A stretch of DNA of 53,318 bases from an uncultured Bacteroidales bacterium. GTDB lineage: Bacteria; Bacteroidota; Bacteroidia; Bacteroidales; FEN-979. The DNA is taken from positions 1 through 53,318 of the forward strand of contig CAIMWF010000116.1 in NCBI GenBank assembly GCA_903845055.1, in the 5' to 3' direction. The notes beneath the pieces were generated by a model. It was not told the DNA's origin. It searched no databases and saw only the letters and a list, made by a program, of their open reading frames with translations. How positions within the stretch are numbered: position 1 is the stretch's first letter; the number at the start of each line of letters is the position of its first letter. Both the position numbers and the translations under genes were made by a program. Positions 19,026 to 27,623 of the stretch are shown in pieces.

Positions 19026-21476
19026 ATGAAAAAAATAGCGTTATCAATTTTCTGCCTGCTGATCCTGGGCGTACAGGGCTTCTCGCAAGCCACCATTGCA
19101 GCAGCGAGGGCCATGCCCCTCGGATCAACCATCACCGTCCGCGGCATTGTGACCAATGGTCCGGAGCTTGGGATTATCCGGTATTTCCAGGATGCAACGG
19201 CCGGCATCGCCGCCTATAGTTCTACCATTACAGGCCTTTCGAGGGGCGATTCGATTGTACTGACGGGAGTTACTACGAACTATAACATGCTGATGGAGAT
19301 CAACCCGGTAAATTCCTTCAGCGCCATCGCACCGCGGCCGATTCCCGCACCGATCGTCATTGCCCCTGATGGAATGGCAGAGCAGTACGAAGGAATGCTG
19401 ATCAAAATGGTTGGCGTGACCTTTGCCAATGCCGGCGGCGTTTTTTCGGGAAATACCAACTACAATGTAACGGCCAATGGCAAGACCTGCCAGGTGCGCG
19501 TAAACACCAGTTCGAACCTCGTCGGCCAGATCATCCCGGCCTCGGCAGTAACCCTGGTGGGTATCTGTTCCCAGTTCTCCTATACGAGTGCTACAAGCGG
19601 CTACCAGATGCTGCTGCGGGATAAAGATGACATCATCAGCGGCAGCTCAATTGTTTTCACAACCCCGCTGACCGTATCAAACATCACAACCACCGCCCTT
19701 ACCTTCGGCTGGAGTACCAATATTGCCGGAACCACAGAATTGTTTTACGGACGGACTCCCCAGCTTGAACTCGGCCATAAAAGCGCCACCGGAACAGGTA
19801 CAGCCCATACGATCAACATTACCGGTCTCAATCCCGCCGACCTGGTCTACGTGAAGGCATTTTCCGTTGCAACACCCGATACCGGTTTTTCAGGACTGAA
19901 GAACTTTGTCACGGTGTCCAGTTCTACCGGAACCATCAAGACCTATTTCACCCGCCCGGTCGACACGTCCGTTTCCACCGGCACCAAGGCAATCCAGATC
20001 TACCGCGCTGTTGACGACACTTGTATCGCATACATCAACCGTGCAAAATACTCGATCGACATTGCCATGTACAACTTTAACGTCGAAGGTCTCAGCAACA
20101 TCGCCACAGCCCTCAACGCAGCCTACAACCGCGGTTTGAAGGTCCGCCTTGTGGTCGACGGCAGCACCAACAACTCGGCGATCCCGGAACTTGTTGCCGG
20201 AATCGGAAAAATTCCCCGCCCGGTCACCACAGGCATCATGCACAACAAGTTCATGGTCATCGACGGACAGTCGACCAACCAGAACGACCCCATCGTATGG
20301 ACAGGTTCCTGCAACTGGACCGATCAAAACATCAATACCGATGCCAACAATGTCCTGTTCATCCAGGACGCCAGCCTGGCAAAGGCCTACACGATCGAAT
20401 TCAATGAGATGTTCGGTTCAGCCACCACCACACCGAATGCAGCAAACGCAAAATTCGGTCCCGACAAAGCGGATAACACCCCCCATGAATTCGTCATCGG
20501 CGGAAAAAGAGTTGAGGTCTATTTCAGCCCGAGCGACGGCGTGAACCAGCAGATCGTCAACCATATCGCCACGGCCAGTTCCGATCTTGAAATCGGTACG
20601 ATGCTTATTACCAGGGCCGTGATCAGCGATGCCATCATTGCCCGGAAAAATGCCGGTGTGACAACCAAGGTGGTCATCACCAACCGTGCCACCTCCGATG
20701 CAACCGTGGTCACCAACCTGCAGAATGCCCTCGGGACCAACTTCAGGGAATACCACGAACAGGGATTGCTCCACAGCAAATACATGATCATCGACGAAAC
20801 GGCCCCCACATCCGATCCATTGGTCTGGACAGGATCACACAACTGGAGCGATGCAGCCAACGTGAGCAACGACGAAAACTCCATCGTCATCCACGATGCA
20901 ACCATCAGCAACCTTTTCTTCCAGGATCTGAAATACCGTTTCGACAAGGCGATCCCCCTGAACAATGTTCCCGTTCTTGATCTCGGACCTGATCAGTCGG
21001 TGGTTGCAGGCGATACAGTGCAGCTTGATGCAGGCACCTTCAATTCATACGTATGGTCGACCGGCGAAATGACCCAGATCATCCAGGTTGATTCGGCAGG
21101 TGTCGGACTCGGTATAAAAAAAATATGGTGCCGCGTCACAACCCTCAGTCCGGTCGGAACCCAGTCGGACACAGTAAGGATCACCTTTAAACCCAAAAGC
21201 GGCATCAGTGAGCAGAATTCGCTTGTATCCCGGTTTACCGTCTCCCCGAACCCCACATCAGGCAACTTCATGATCGGCTTTACCGCCAAACGCTCCGAGC
21301 CTGTTTCTTTTGAGCTGATGACTTTCGACGGCCAGGTGATCTGGCGGTCAACCGCCACTGCTTTGGCCGGATCAAACGCGGTCAGGGTTAACAATGTCCA
21401 GGTTCCTTCGGGAATGTACCTCGTACGCATGGTGACCGATGAAGGCTCACTTGGAAGAAAACTGATTGTTAAATAG
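19026..21476 (+). CDS. Secreted phospholipase D-like protein with OB-fold and T9SS domains
   Basis: An 816-residue multidomain export protein. Signal peptide about 1-21; an OB-fold-like domain (about 25-205, ITVRGIVTNGPELGIIRYFQD) of the kind found in secreted nucleases; a fibronectin-III-like domain (about 212-300); two PLD-family halves with catalytic HKD motifs HNKFMVID (His about 405) and HSKYMIID (His about 582), each followed by the conserved VWTGSxNW; and a C-terminal T9SS type A sorting domain (about 735-816). PLD-family enzymes of this build hydrolyse phosphodiester bonds in DNA or phospholipids. Both HKD motifs are intact, so it should be active. The OB domain favours a nuclease, but a lipase is possible. 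Confidence 0.85.
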   Translation: MKKIALSIFCLLILGVQGFSQATIAAARAMPLGSTITVRGIVTNGPELGIIRYFQDATAGIAAYSSTITGLSRGDSIVLTGVTTNYNMLMEINPVNSFSAIAPRPIPAPIVIAPDGMAEQYEGMLIKMVGVTFANAGGVFSGNTNYNVTANGKTCQVRVNTSSNLVGQIIPASAVTLVGICSQFSYTSATSGYQMLLRDKDDIISGSSIVFTTPLTVSNITTTALTFGWSTNIAGTTELFYGRTPQLELGHKSATGTGTAHTINITGLNPADLVYVKAFSVATPDTGFSGLKNFVTVSSSTGTIKTYFTRPVDTSVSTGTKAIQIYRAVDDTCIAYINRAKYSIDIAMYNFNVEGLSNIATALNAAYNRGLKVRLVVDGSTNNSAIPELVAGIGKIPRPVTTGIMHNKFMVIDGQSTNQNDPIVWTGSCNWTDQNINTDANNVLFIQDASLAKAYTIEFNEMFGSATTTPNAANAKFGPDKADNTPHEFVIGGKRVEVYFSPSDGVNQQIVNHIATASSDLEIGTMLITRAVISDAIIARKNAGVTTKVVITNRATSDATVVTNLQNALGTNFREYHEQGLLHSKYMIIDETAPTSDPLVWTGSHNWSDAANVSNDENSIVIHDATISNLFFQDLKYRFDKAIPLNNVPVLDLGPDQSVVAGDTVQLDAGTFNSYVWSTGEMTQIIQVDSAGVGLGIKKIWCRVTTLSPVGTQSDTVRITFKPKSGISEQNSLVSRFTVSPNPTSGNFMIGFTAKRSEPVSFELMTFDGQVIWRSTATALAGSNAVRVNNVQVPSGMYLVRMVTDEGSLGRKLIVK

Positions 21477-21485
21477 TACTCTACC

Positions 21486-21516
21486 GGGACCCGGTACAAT
21501 ACCGGGTCCCCTTTTT
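21486..21516 (+). terminator. Terminator after the PLD-like gene
   Basis: A perfect 11-base inverted repeat (GGGACCCGGTA / TACCGGGTCCC, loop CAA) followed by C and five T residues, 10 bases after the stop codon. Confidence 0.88.
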
Positions 21517-21560
21517 CGTTATATCATAAAATGAATTATTCACATTAAATTTACAGGTTC

Positions 21561-22301
21561 GTGTCAGATTGCCTGGTAATCATACCAACCTACAATGAAA
21601 AGGATAACATCGAGCGCATCCTGCGCAAGGTGTTTTCCATGCCAAAGGAATTCGATGTGCTGATCGTTGAAGATAATTCTCCCGACGGTACGGCAGCCAT
21701 CGTCAGGAAACTCATGACGGAATTTCCCGAACATCTTTTTATCGAAGAGCGCAAAGGAAAACTCGGGCTTGGCACTGCATATATCCATGGGTTTAAATGG
21801 GCCCTGAAAAGGAGTTACAGCTACATTTTTGAAATGGATGCCGACTTCTCGCACAACCCCGACGACCTGATCAGGTTGTATGACGCCGCATTGAACAAGG
21901 GCGGCGATCTCATCATCGGTTCACGATACATTACCGGTGTGAACGTTGTCAACTGGCCGATGGGGAGGGTGCTGATGTCGTATGTCGCATCCATCTACGT
22001 GAGGTTCATTACCCGGATGAAGGTGATGGACACGACCGCTGGTTTCAAATGCTACACGCGCCGCGTTCTTGAAACCATCGATCTTGAACACGTCAGGTTT
22101 ACAGGCTATGCCTTCCAGATCGAAATGAAGTACACAGCGTGGAAACACGGGTTCAATATTGTTGAGGTGCCGATCATCTTTACCGATCGTACGATGGGTG
22201 AATCGAAGATGAGTACGGGTATCTTTAAAGAGGCCGTTCTGGGCGTATTGAGCCTGAGATGGAGAAGCCTCTTTAAAAAATATAAACCCTACCGGCAATA
22301 A
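21561..22301 (+). CDS. Polyprenol-phosphate mannosyltransferase-type GT2 glycosyltransferase
   Basis: A 246-residue GT-A fold glycosyltransferase of family 2 resembling dolichol/polyprenol-phosphate mannose synthase (DPM1 type). Visible motifs are IIPTYNEKDNIERIL, VEDNSPDGTAAIV, and the metal-binding DADFSHNPDDL; no C-terminal membrane anchor is present, as in the short soluble class. It would transfer a sugar from GDP-mannose or a similar donor to a lipid phosphate carrier at the membrane. The start is GTG at 21561, because no ATG lies upstream of the conserved N-terminus. It is 85 bases ahead of the dihydroorotase gene, a neighbour pairing that I recall being common in Bacteroidota. Confidence 0.85.
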   Translation: MSDCLVIIPTYNEKDNIERILRKVFSMPKEFDVLIVEDNSPDGTAAIVRKLMTEFPEHLFIEERKGKLGLGTAYIHGFKWALKRSYSYIFEMDADFSHNPDDLIRLYDAALNKGGDLIIGSRYITGVNVVNWPMGRVLMSYVASIYVRFITRMKVMDTTAGFKCYTRRVLETIDLEHVRFTGYAFQIEMKYTAWKHGFNIVEVPIIFTDRTMGESKMSTGIFKEAVLGVLSLRWRSLFKKYKPYRQ

Positions 22302-22386
22302 CCCGCGATTTTTTTTTTATCGTCATCTCCCGACTCTTCCAGGGTCCATGGTCCTGTTCGGGCCGGGATGAAAAATTCTCCAGGAA

Positions 22387-23754
22387 ATGACCGATTCTTA
22401 CTATATCCACAATGCCATCATCGTTAATGAAAACACACGCATTGCCGGCAGTGTTTATGTCCGTAATGGCGTCATTGAAGAAATTTTCAATGGCAATGCC
22501 CCCGGTGGTTTTCCGTTCGGGGAGAACACCATCTCGGTCGACGCCCGGGAGAAGTTCCTGTTTCCCGGGGTCATTGATGACCATGTCCATTTCCGTGAGC
22601 CGGGACTGGCTGCCAAAGGAAATATTGCGACCGAAAGCAGGGCCGCTGTTGCAGGGGGAGTGACCTCCTACATGGAAATGCCCAACACAATACCCAATGC
22701 CACAACCCTTGGCATCCTGGAAGAAAAATACACCCTGGCATCGGAGAAATCCCTGGCCAACTATTCCTTTTACCTGGGCGCAACCAACGACAACATCGGG
22801 GAGATCGAAATGGCCGATCCTGCCATGATCTGCGGATTGAAACTCTTCCTCGGGGCCTCCACCGGCAACATGCTGGTGGATAACCCTGAATCCCTCGAGG
22901 CGATTTTTTCCCGATCACCCCTGCTGATCGGGGTACATGCCGAGGAAGAGGCGATCATCCGTAGGAATCTTGCTGCCTTTACAAAGCAATACGGAGAGGA
23001 CATCCCGATAGGGGCACATCCCCTTATCCGGAGTGAAGAGGCTTGCTTCATCTCCTCCGAAAAGGCTGTCCAATTGGCCCTGAGACACAATGCCAGGCTG
23101 CACCTGATGCACCTCTCGACCGCCAGGGAACTGAAGCTCCTGCACAACAACCTGCCGCTGTCCGAAAAAACGATCACCGGGGAGGTATGCATCCACCACC
23201 TCTGGTTCGACGACCGCGATTACCAGGACCTGGGAACAGGGATCAAATGGAACCCGGCCATCAAATCATCGGGCGACCGTGAAGCACTTTTTGCCGCACT
23301 GCTCAACAACACCATCGATGTCGTAGCCACCGACCATGCGCCCCACCTTAAAGAAGAAAAGGATCATCCCTATATAAGTTGTCCCTCAGGAGGGCCGCTG
23401 ATCCAGCATTCACTGGTGGCCATGATGGGTTTCTTCCAGCTTGGCAGGATCCCGGTTGAAAAAATTGTCGAGAAAATGTGCCATAATCCCGCTATCCTTT
23501 TCAGGATCAGCAACCGGGGCTTTATCCGTAAGGGCTATTTCGCCGACCTGGTCCTGGTTGACCCCGACGATCCCTGGACCGTTGACAAGGAGAATATCCT
23601 GTATCAATGCGGTTGGTCGCCCTTCGATGGTGTGACCTTCAAATCGCGGGTAACGCACACCTGGGTGAACGGGCACCTGGTATTCAGCCAGGGCAGGTTT
23701 GATGATTCCCGCAAAGGAATGAGATTAACTTTCAATCATAATAGAAACAAATGA
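22387..23754 (+). CDS. pyrC: Dihydroorotase
   Basis: A 455-residue class I dihydroorotase, which cyclises N-carbamoyl-aspartate to dihydroorotate in pyrimidine synthesis. The amidohydrolase metal ligands are visible: HVHFREPG (about 66-73), the carboxylated Lys in GLKLFLGAS (about 158), His in GVHAEEE, His in LMHLSTARE and Asp in ATDHAPH. The size and the C-terminal small domain fit the bacterial class I enzyme. Other cyclic amidohydrolases (dihydropyrimidinase, allantoinase) are less likely given the FREPG motif. The stop overlaps the next gene's start as ATGA, indicating coupling. Confidence 0.92.
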   Translation: MTDSYYIHNAIIVNENTRIAGSVYVRNGVIEEIFNGNAPGGFPFGENTISVDAREKFLFPGVIDDHVHFREPGLAAKGNIATESRAAVAGGVTSYMEMPNTIPNATTLGILEEKYTLASEKSLANYSFYLGATNDNIGEIEMADPAMICGLKLFLGASTGNMLVDNPESLEAIFSRSPLLIGVHAEEEAIIRRNLAAFTKQYGEDIPIGAHPLIRSEEACFISSEKAVQLALRHNARLHLMHLSTARELKLLHNNLPLSEKTITGEVCIHHLWFDDRDYQDLGTGIKWNPAIKSSGDREALFAALLNNTIDVVATDHAPHLKEEKDHPYISCPSGGPLIQHSLVAMMGFFQLGRIPVEKIVEKMCHNPAILFRISNRGFIRKGYFADLVLVDPDDPWTVDKENILYQCGWSPFDGVTFKSRVTHTWVNGHLVFSQGRFDDSRKGMRLTFNHNRNK

Positions 23755-24191
23755 AAGCACCAATACTTTCAGCAATCCTGCTGATGTTTATCCTTGTTTC
23801 CTGCCACAATGAAAGCAAGGTTACCGAAGAGTCCTATCCGGATGGCTCGCCGAAACGCGTTTGCGTATATCTCGGAAAGGGCCAGAATAGGGAGATGATC
23901 AGGGAGACCACCTATTACCCGAACAAACTGGTTCAGATGGATGGAACCTACAAGGACAATAAACGCGATGGCAAATGGACCTATTGGTATGAAAACGGGA
24001 AGGTGTGGAGTGAAGGAACGTATTTGCGGGGGAAATCGGACGGGAAGCGCACCACCTATTTTGAAAACGGCAAGGTTCGTTATGAAGGATTTTACAAAGA
24101 GGACATGCGTGTGGGAAAATGGCGCTTTTACGATGAAAACGGACGTTTACTTCAGGAAGCTGACTACTCAGCCACGCCGAAGATCAAATAA
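23751..24191 (+). CDS. MORN-repeat (YwqK-like) lipoprotein
   Basis: A 146-residue lipoprotein: signal sequence with lipobox LVSC (Cys 18), then about four 22-24-residue repeats of the form G.YK.GKRDGKW.YYENGKV (from about residue 50), the MORN/YwqK-antitoxin-like pattern. It should be anchored to the inner or outer membrane. MORN-type repeats in bacteria are of unclear function; automatic annotation as an 'antitoxin' is by fold only and no toxin is adjacent. It is coupled to pyrC by a 4-base ATGA overlap. Confidence 0.78.
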   Translation: MKAPILSAILLMFILVSCHNESKVTEESYPDGSPKRVCVYLGKGQNREMIRETTYYPNKLVQMDGTYKDNKRDGKWTYWYENGKVWSEGTYLRGKSDGKRTTYFENGKVRYEGFYKEDMRVGKWRFYDENGRLLQEADYSATPKIK

Positions 24192-24204
24192 ACCGAATCA
24201 GGTC

Positions 24205-24247
24205 AACAGCGGGTTGAAGTTTTCTGTGAAAACGGTTGCCCGCTGTT
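24205..24247. terminator. Nested hairpin between convergent genes
   Basis: AACAGCGGG (24205-24213) pairs with CCCGCTGTT (24239-24247), and inside it GTTTTC/GAAAAC forms a second 6-base stem. It fills the short gap between the convergent lipoprotein and endonuclease genes and could end transcription from both sides, although there is no long T-run. Confidence 0.45.
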
Positions 24248-24249
24248 TA

Positions 24250-25272
24250 TTATTCCATGTTAACGGTCACAAATACAGGGAGATGATCGCTGTACCCGCC
24301 GAAATATTCTTTTGAAGATGCCGTACGGTTGGGTACCATTACCCCGTCCTTGTTTTTATACAACATCCAGTCCTGTTTGAAGATATTGCCATAGGGAGCC
24401 CTGATCAGAGCACCTTTCCCCTTTTTGCCGTCCGTCAGCATGTTTCCTGAAACGATCACCTGGTCGAACAGGTCCCAGCTTTTATAATAAAGGGTACCTT
24501 CACCGTCCTGGAAACGCAGCGCCATGAGGTTGTACAGCCCTGCCGGCGACACCTTCTGTAAGGGTTTTGCCGCCCCGAGCACCTCCGAGATGCTTTTATC
24601 CGTTGGGTTGTCATTGAAATCACCAATGATCACAATGTTGGACTTCGGGTTGCGGGCAAGCAGCGAATCGGTGAGGTGTTTCAGCGAACTGGCGTTTTCA
24701 ATGCGCTTGGTCTCCGTTTCATTGCCACCTCCTTCACGCGATTTCCAGTGATTTACAAAAAAGTGGAATGTGTCCTTTTTCGCATCCGCAAGTTTCACAT
24801 ACAGGATAAACCGGGTACTGAAGGTGTTTGCTGCGGGAAAAGCCTTGTGGCTTATTTCATGCATTACATCCTTCCTGAAAATCAGCGCAACGTCGATCCC
24901 CCTTGGGTCGGGTCCCTCCTCGAGAATATCCTGGTAATTACCCCGGGCAAGGGTCGTTTTTTCGGTAAGGTCATGCAATACACCGATATTCTCCACCTCG
25001 GCTAAACCGACCACGGCCGGAAGATTCACGCTGTCGATGGCAACCAGGACCCGGGCGATGTGCTGCAATTTCAGGTTATACCGTTTGCTGTTCCAGGGAA
25101 CTTTCGCGTCGGGTAAAAAATCATTGTCGCTTTTATGCGGATCATCGATCGTGTCGAAAAGGTTTTCAGTGTTGTAAAAGGCAATTTTAACCTGGGCTGG
25201 CTTGTTCTTCTGGGCATGGACCGCCGATGAAAAACAGGTGATTAAAAGGATCGATAAAAACAGGTATTTCAT
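24250..25272 (-). CDS. Secreted endonuclease/exonuclease/phosphatase family protein
   Basis: A 340-residue protein with a signal peptide (about 1-20) and one EEP (DNase I-like) domain. Catalytic motifs in order are FYNTENLFDT (Asn/Glu metal site), GLAEVEN, VNHWKSR, IGDFNDNP and the C-terminal SDHLPVFV, so the active site is complete. The family includes nucleases, sphingomyelinases and phosphatases; this subgroup in Bacteroidota is usually annotated as an endonuclease. The signal peptide puts it in the periplasm or outside, fitting with the PLD-like and lamin-tail proteins upstream. No T9SS domain is present. Confidence 0.88.
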   Translation of the reverse strand: MKYLFLSILLITCFSSAVHAQKNKPAQVKIAFYNTENLFDTIDDPHKSDNDFLPDAKVPWNSKRYNLKLQHIARVLVAIDSVNLPAVVGLAEVENIGVLHDLTEKTTLARGNYQDILEEGPDPRGIDVALIFRKDVMHEISHKAFPAANTFSTRFILYVKLADAKKDTFHFFVNHWKSREGGGNETETKRIENASSLKHLTDSLLARNPKSNIVIIGDFNDNPTDKSISEVLGAAKPLQKVSPAGLYNLMALRFQDGEGTLYYKSWDLFDQVIVSGNMLTDGKKGKGALIRAPYGNIFKQDWMLYKNKDGVMVPNRTASSKEYFGGYSDHLPVFVTVNME

Positions 25273-25367
25273 GGGTTTGGTTTATGTTGCCCAGCCCCCT
25301 GGTCCGTTGCTGAAGGAGAAGGGAGACATGGAGAAATAAATGAATATTCTTGTCGGCTGCAAAGGTC

Positions 25368-25400
25368 AAAAAAAAGAGGGCATCTCTGACGATGCCCCCT
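25368..25400 (-). terminator. Terminator for the coiled-coil lipoprotein gene
   Basis: On the minus strand a 10-base stem (AGGGGGCATC / GATGCCCTCT with one G-T pair, 6-base loop) is followed by eight T residues. It lies about 95 bases after the stop codon of the gene at 25494-26345. Confidence 0.8.
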
Positions 25401-25493
25401 GATATTCCTGAATTTTATTTAGTGTTGTTACATGACCACACCGGATGCAATAATACTCCTGGTGGGTAACACGGGCAGTCAACTGCCTGATAA

Positions 25494-26345
25494 TTACTCA
25501 ACAACGATTACCAGGTACTTTGAGTTTGACCAGAAGGCCTTGTAGTCGAGGATCTGCAATGACTGGATAACCTTTTTGTCACCTGTGAATTTGTAAGAGT
25601 TTGAAGGATGGTTCGACAGGATTTTTGCTTTTTTCGACAGGATCGGTAATTCGGTCACTTTGCGTACGTCGACTTTGGTGAACAGTGCCTTGTCAAAATC
25701 GGAGAGGATCTCGCCGCTCTTGATGATCTTGTTCTTGATAAGCTCTTTTTTGGCGCCGATGACATAATAAGCGGTGTGCATCGCCTCGTCCTGCGCTGCA
25801 ATGGTCTGTGATTGCTTGTTGAGCTGCGATCCCTGGTCTTTTACCGTGCGCGAAAGGGTGTCAATCACAAGGTTGGCCGTATTGAAGGCGGCGCTGATCT
25901 TGGCAAGTTTAGTACGCAGGTCTTCGATCTGGGCGGCTTTGTCGGCGATATCCTTATTCAGCCGTTCCACCATCTTGTTCAGTTCGGTGACCTTCATGTT
26001 TGAATTTTTCAGCTTCTTGGTCAGGGCGTTCAGCGACTCCTTGTTTTTCTGCATCAGGCTGTAGATGGACTGGATGTCGTTTTTGATCTGGTCCTTGGCG
26101 GAAACCTGGAGTTCGCCACCGTGGTCGGTGGTCAGGTTGATGATATTCTCCTTTTGCTTGATCGTATCCAATGTTCCCTGAATATCGTTTATGGAGCGGA
26201 TGAATTCGTTGATCGCCTCATCTTTCTGCATGGTCTGACCCATCAGGCTGTCAGTCTTGGATTGCAAGTCCTGGGCTTTCTTTTCCGCTGCACGGCCGCA
26301 GGCGAAGAAAACCGGGATGATCAATAATAACAAATACTTTTTCAT
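25494..26345 (-). CDS. Coiled-coil lipoprotein of unknown function
   Basis: A 283-residue protein with a lipoprotein signal peptide; the lipobox is FFACG with Cys 16. Residues about 20-195 are rich in Lys, Glu, Gln, Leu and Ile in heptad-like spacing and should form a long coiled coil. The C-terminal third (about 200-283) is a small globular region (VDVRKVTELPILSKKAKIL). I do not recognise a named family. It could be an envelope tether or spacer. It has its own promoter and terminator, so it is a single-gene unit. Confidence 0.75.
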   Translation of the reverse strand: MKKYLLLLIIPVFFACGRAAEKKAQDLQSKTDSLMGQTMQKDEAINEFIRSINDIQGTLDTIKQKENIINLTTDHGGELQVSAKDQIKNDIQSIYSLMQKNKESLNALTKKLKNSNMKVTELNKMVERLNKDIADKAAQIEDLRTKLAKISAAFNTANLVIDTLSRTVKDQGSQLNKQSQTIAAQDEAMHTAYYVIGAKKELIKNKIIKSGEILSDFDKALFTKVDVRKVTELPILSKKAKILSNHPSNSYKFTGDKKVIQSLQILDYKAFWSNSKYLVIVVE

Positions 26346-26368
26346 TTGAATTGGATTTGAATGTGAAA

Positions 26369-26400
26369 CAAAGGTACTGAGAAAACATCAAACTGACAAA
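26369..26400 (-). promoter_or_regulatory. Promoter for the coiled-coil lipoprotein
   Basis: On the minus strand TTTG (26397-26400) and TACCTTTG (26369-26376) are 20 bases apart, one of the best -33/-7 pairs in the window, 23 bases before the start codon. Confidence 0.65.
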
Positions 26401-26623
26401 ACCGATGTTAAAACAGTATCGTGAAATTCAACTTATTATGTTTATATCGCTGAATATTAATTGTTTGTGAACGATATTTTATGAAGGCAAGTTATGGTCC
26501 TTTTATTTGAGAACTGTTACATTATTCTGGCAATATGTTGTATAATTCACATACCATTCAAACCGGGGTGCAAAAAAAAAGGAGGCAAATATGAGATGTG
26601 GATGGACCTGTCATGCGATGTTG

Positions 26624-27418
26624 TTAATCATCCCCAAGCTTATACCCGTTCCACATTCCGACACTGTTCGGCTGGTTTACGGATACGAAGACGAACCCGT
26701 TGGCGAAGGAAAGCGACCACCCCCAGTTTCCGCTCGAAATCTGGTAAGTATTCACGAGTTTGCCTGTTTTTTTATCATAAGCATAGATCTTTTTCTGTTT
26801 TGAATGGCCATCCCAGGTGTAAATATATTTTTTCCCGACAGCCACCGCAGTTGAACCATACTTGCCTACGATCGGGTCGTCCGTGCCGTCAGGGCCGAAT
26901 GAGAGACCGGAAAAGGTGTTTTTAACCGACCCGTTTTTGAAATCATACAGGGTCAGGGTGCCGTTGTCGAGCACATAAAGAATCTTCCCGTTCGGGTCGA
27001 GGGCAGGGCTTGAACGGGGGTTCTTGTAAATTGTTTCTTTCCCGTTGAATAAACATTGCTGGGCCATGCCGGTTTCAAGGTCAATGATTTTATATATCTT
27101 CATGTCATAGGTGGCGAAATAGAGGTTTTTGTCCTTGCTGTTGTACATGATGCTCCGCATGTTGAACAGTTTGAAGGGATAGCTTTTTACTTTTTCCCCG
27201 GTCATGGCGTTGTACTTGGTGATTTTGTAACCGGTTTTGTCTTTATTCTTGGTTGTCCCGCCGGTGCATGTATAATAGAACTTGCCATCGGATGTAATGT
27301 GTGATATATTCGCAGGTGAAGGGTCATCAACAATGGTTATTACAGGCCGGAGGAGCTGGGCGGAGAGTGTCAGCGACAGAAGAAATGAGCATATCGTGGT
27401 GAGCGTGAATACTTTCAT
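26624..27418 (-). CDS. Secreted beta-propeller-like protein
   Basis: A 264-residue protein with a signal peptide (MKVFTLTTICSFLLSLTLSAQ). The mature part has repeated strands such as KFYYTCTGGT, NLYFATYDMKIYKIIDLETG, KILYVLDNGTLTLYDFKNG and KIYAYDKKTGKLV, the pattern of PQQ- or SMP30-like beta-propeller blades. No catalytic residues can be assigned. Start 27418 was chosen because the signal peptide begins there; an upstream ATG at 27436 adds only six residues. It is divergent from the T6SS gene tssG and does not resemble a T6SS component. Confidence 0.68.
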   Translation of the reverse strand: MKVFTLTTICSFLLSLTLSAQLLRPVITIVDDPSPANISHITSDGKFYYTCTGGTTKNKDKTGYKITKYNAMTGEKVKSYPFKLFNMRSIMYNSKDKNLYFATYDMKIYKIIDLETGMAQQCLFNGKETIYKNPRSSPALDPNGKILYVLDNGTLTLYDFKNGSVKNTFSGLSFGPDGTDDPIVGKYGSTAVAVGKKYIYTWDGHSKQKKIYAYDKKTGKLVNTYQISSGNWGWSLSFANGFVFVSVNQPNSVGMWNGYKLGDD

Positions 27419-27447
27419 GGTAGTTCGATTTATCATCTATTTTGTAG

Positions 27448-27455
27448 CAAATTTA
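27448..27455 (-). promoter_or_regulatory. Possible -7 box for the beta-propeller gene
   Basis: The minus strand reads TAAATTTG about 30 bases upstream of the start codon. There is no -33 element at standard spacing. Confidence 0.4.
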
Positions 27456-27594
27456 TTCAAACTTTTCCAGTATTGCCGATATTTACTGAAAAATTTCAAC
27501 CATGCACCGAAACGCGGCGGGCATCTCCAGGGGACTGATTTTTTTGATGAAAGAGGCATTTCAACAGGGGGTGAATGATTCTGGTTTTTTCTAT

Positions 27595-27602
27595 TATCTT
27601 TG
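27595..27602 (+). promoter_or_regulatory. -7 promoter box for the tssG operon
   Basis: TATCTTTG, a good -7 box, lies 21 bases before ATG 27624. The in-frame TTG at 27600 overlaps this box and is therefore not the start codon. No convincing -33 TTTG is seen. Confidence 0.5.
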
Positions 27603-27623
27603 TACTTAACAAGAACATTCCAG

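Noticed and set aside
23751-24191. Antitoxin of a toxin-antitoxin pair
   Set aside because: The YwqK/MORN similarity is to a fold only; the protein is a lipoprotein and no toxin gene is next to it.
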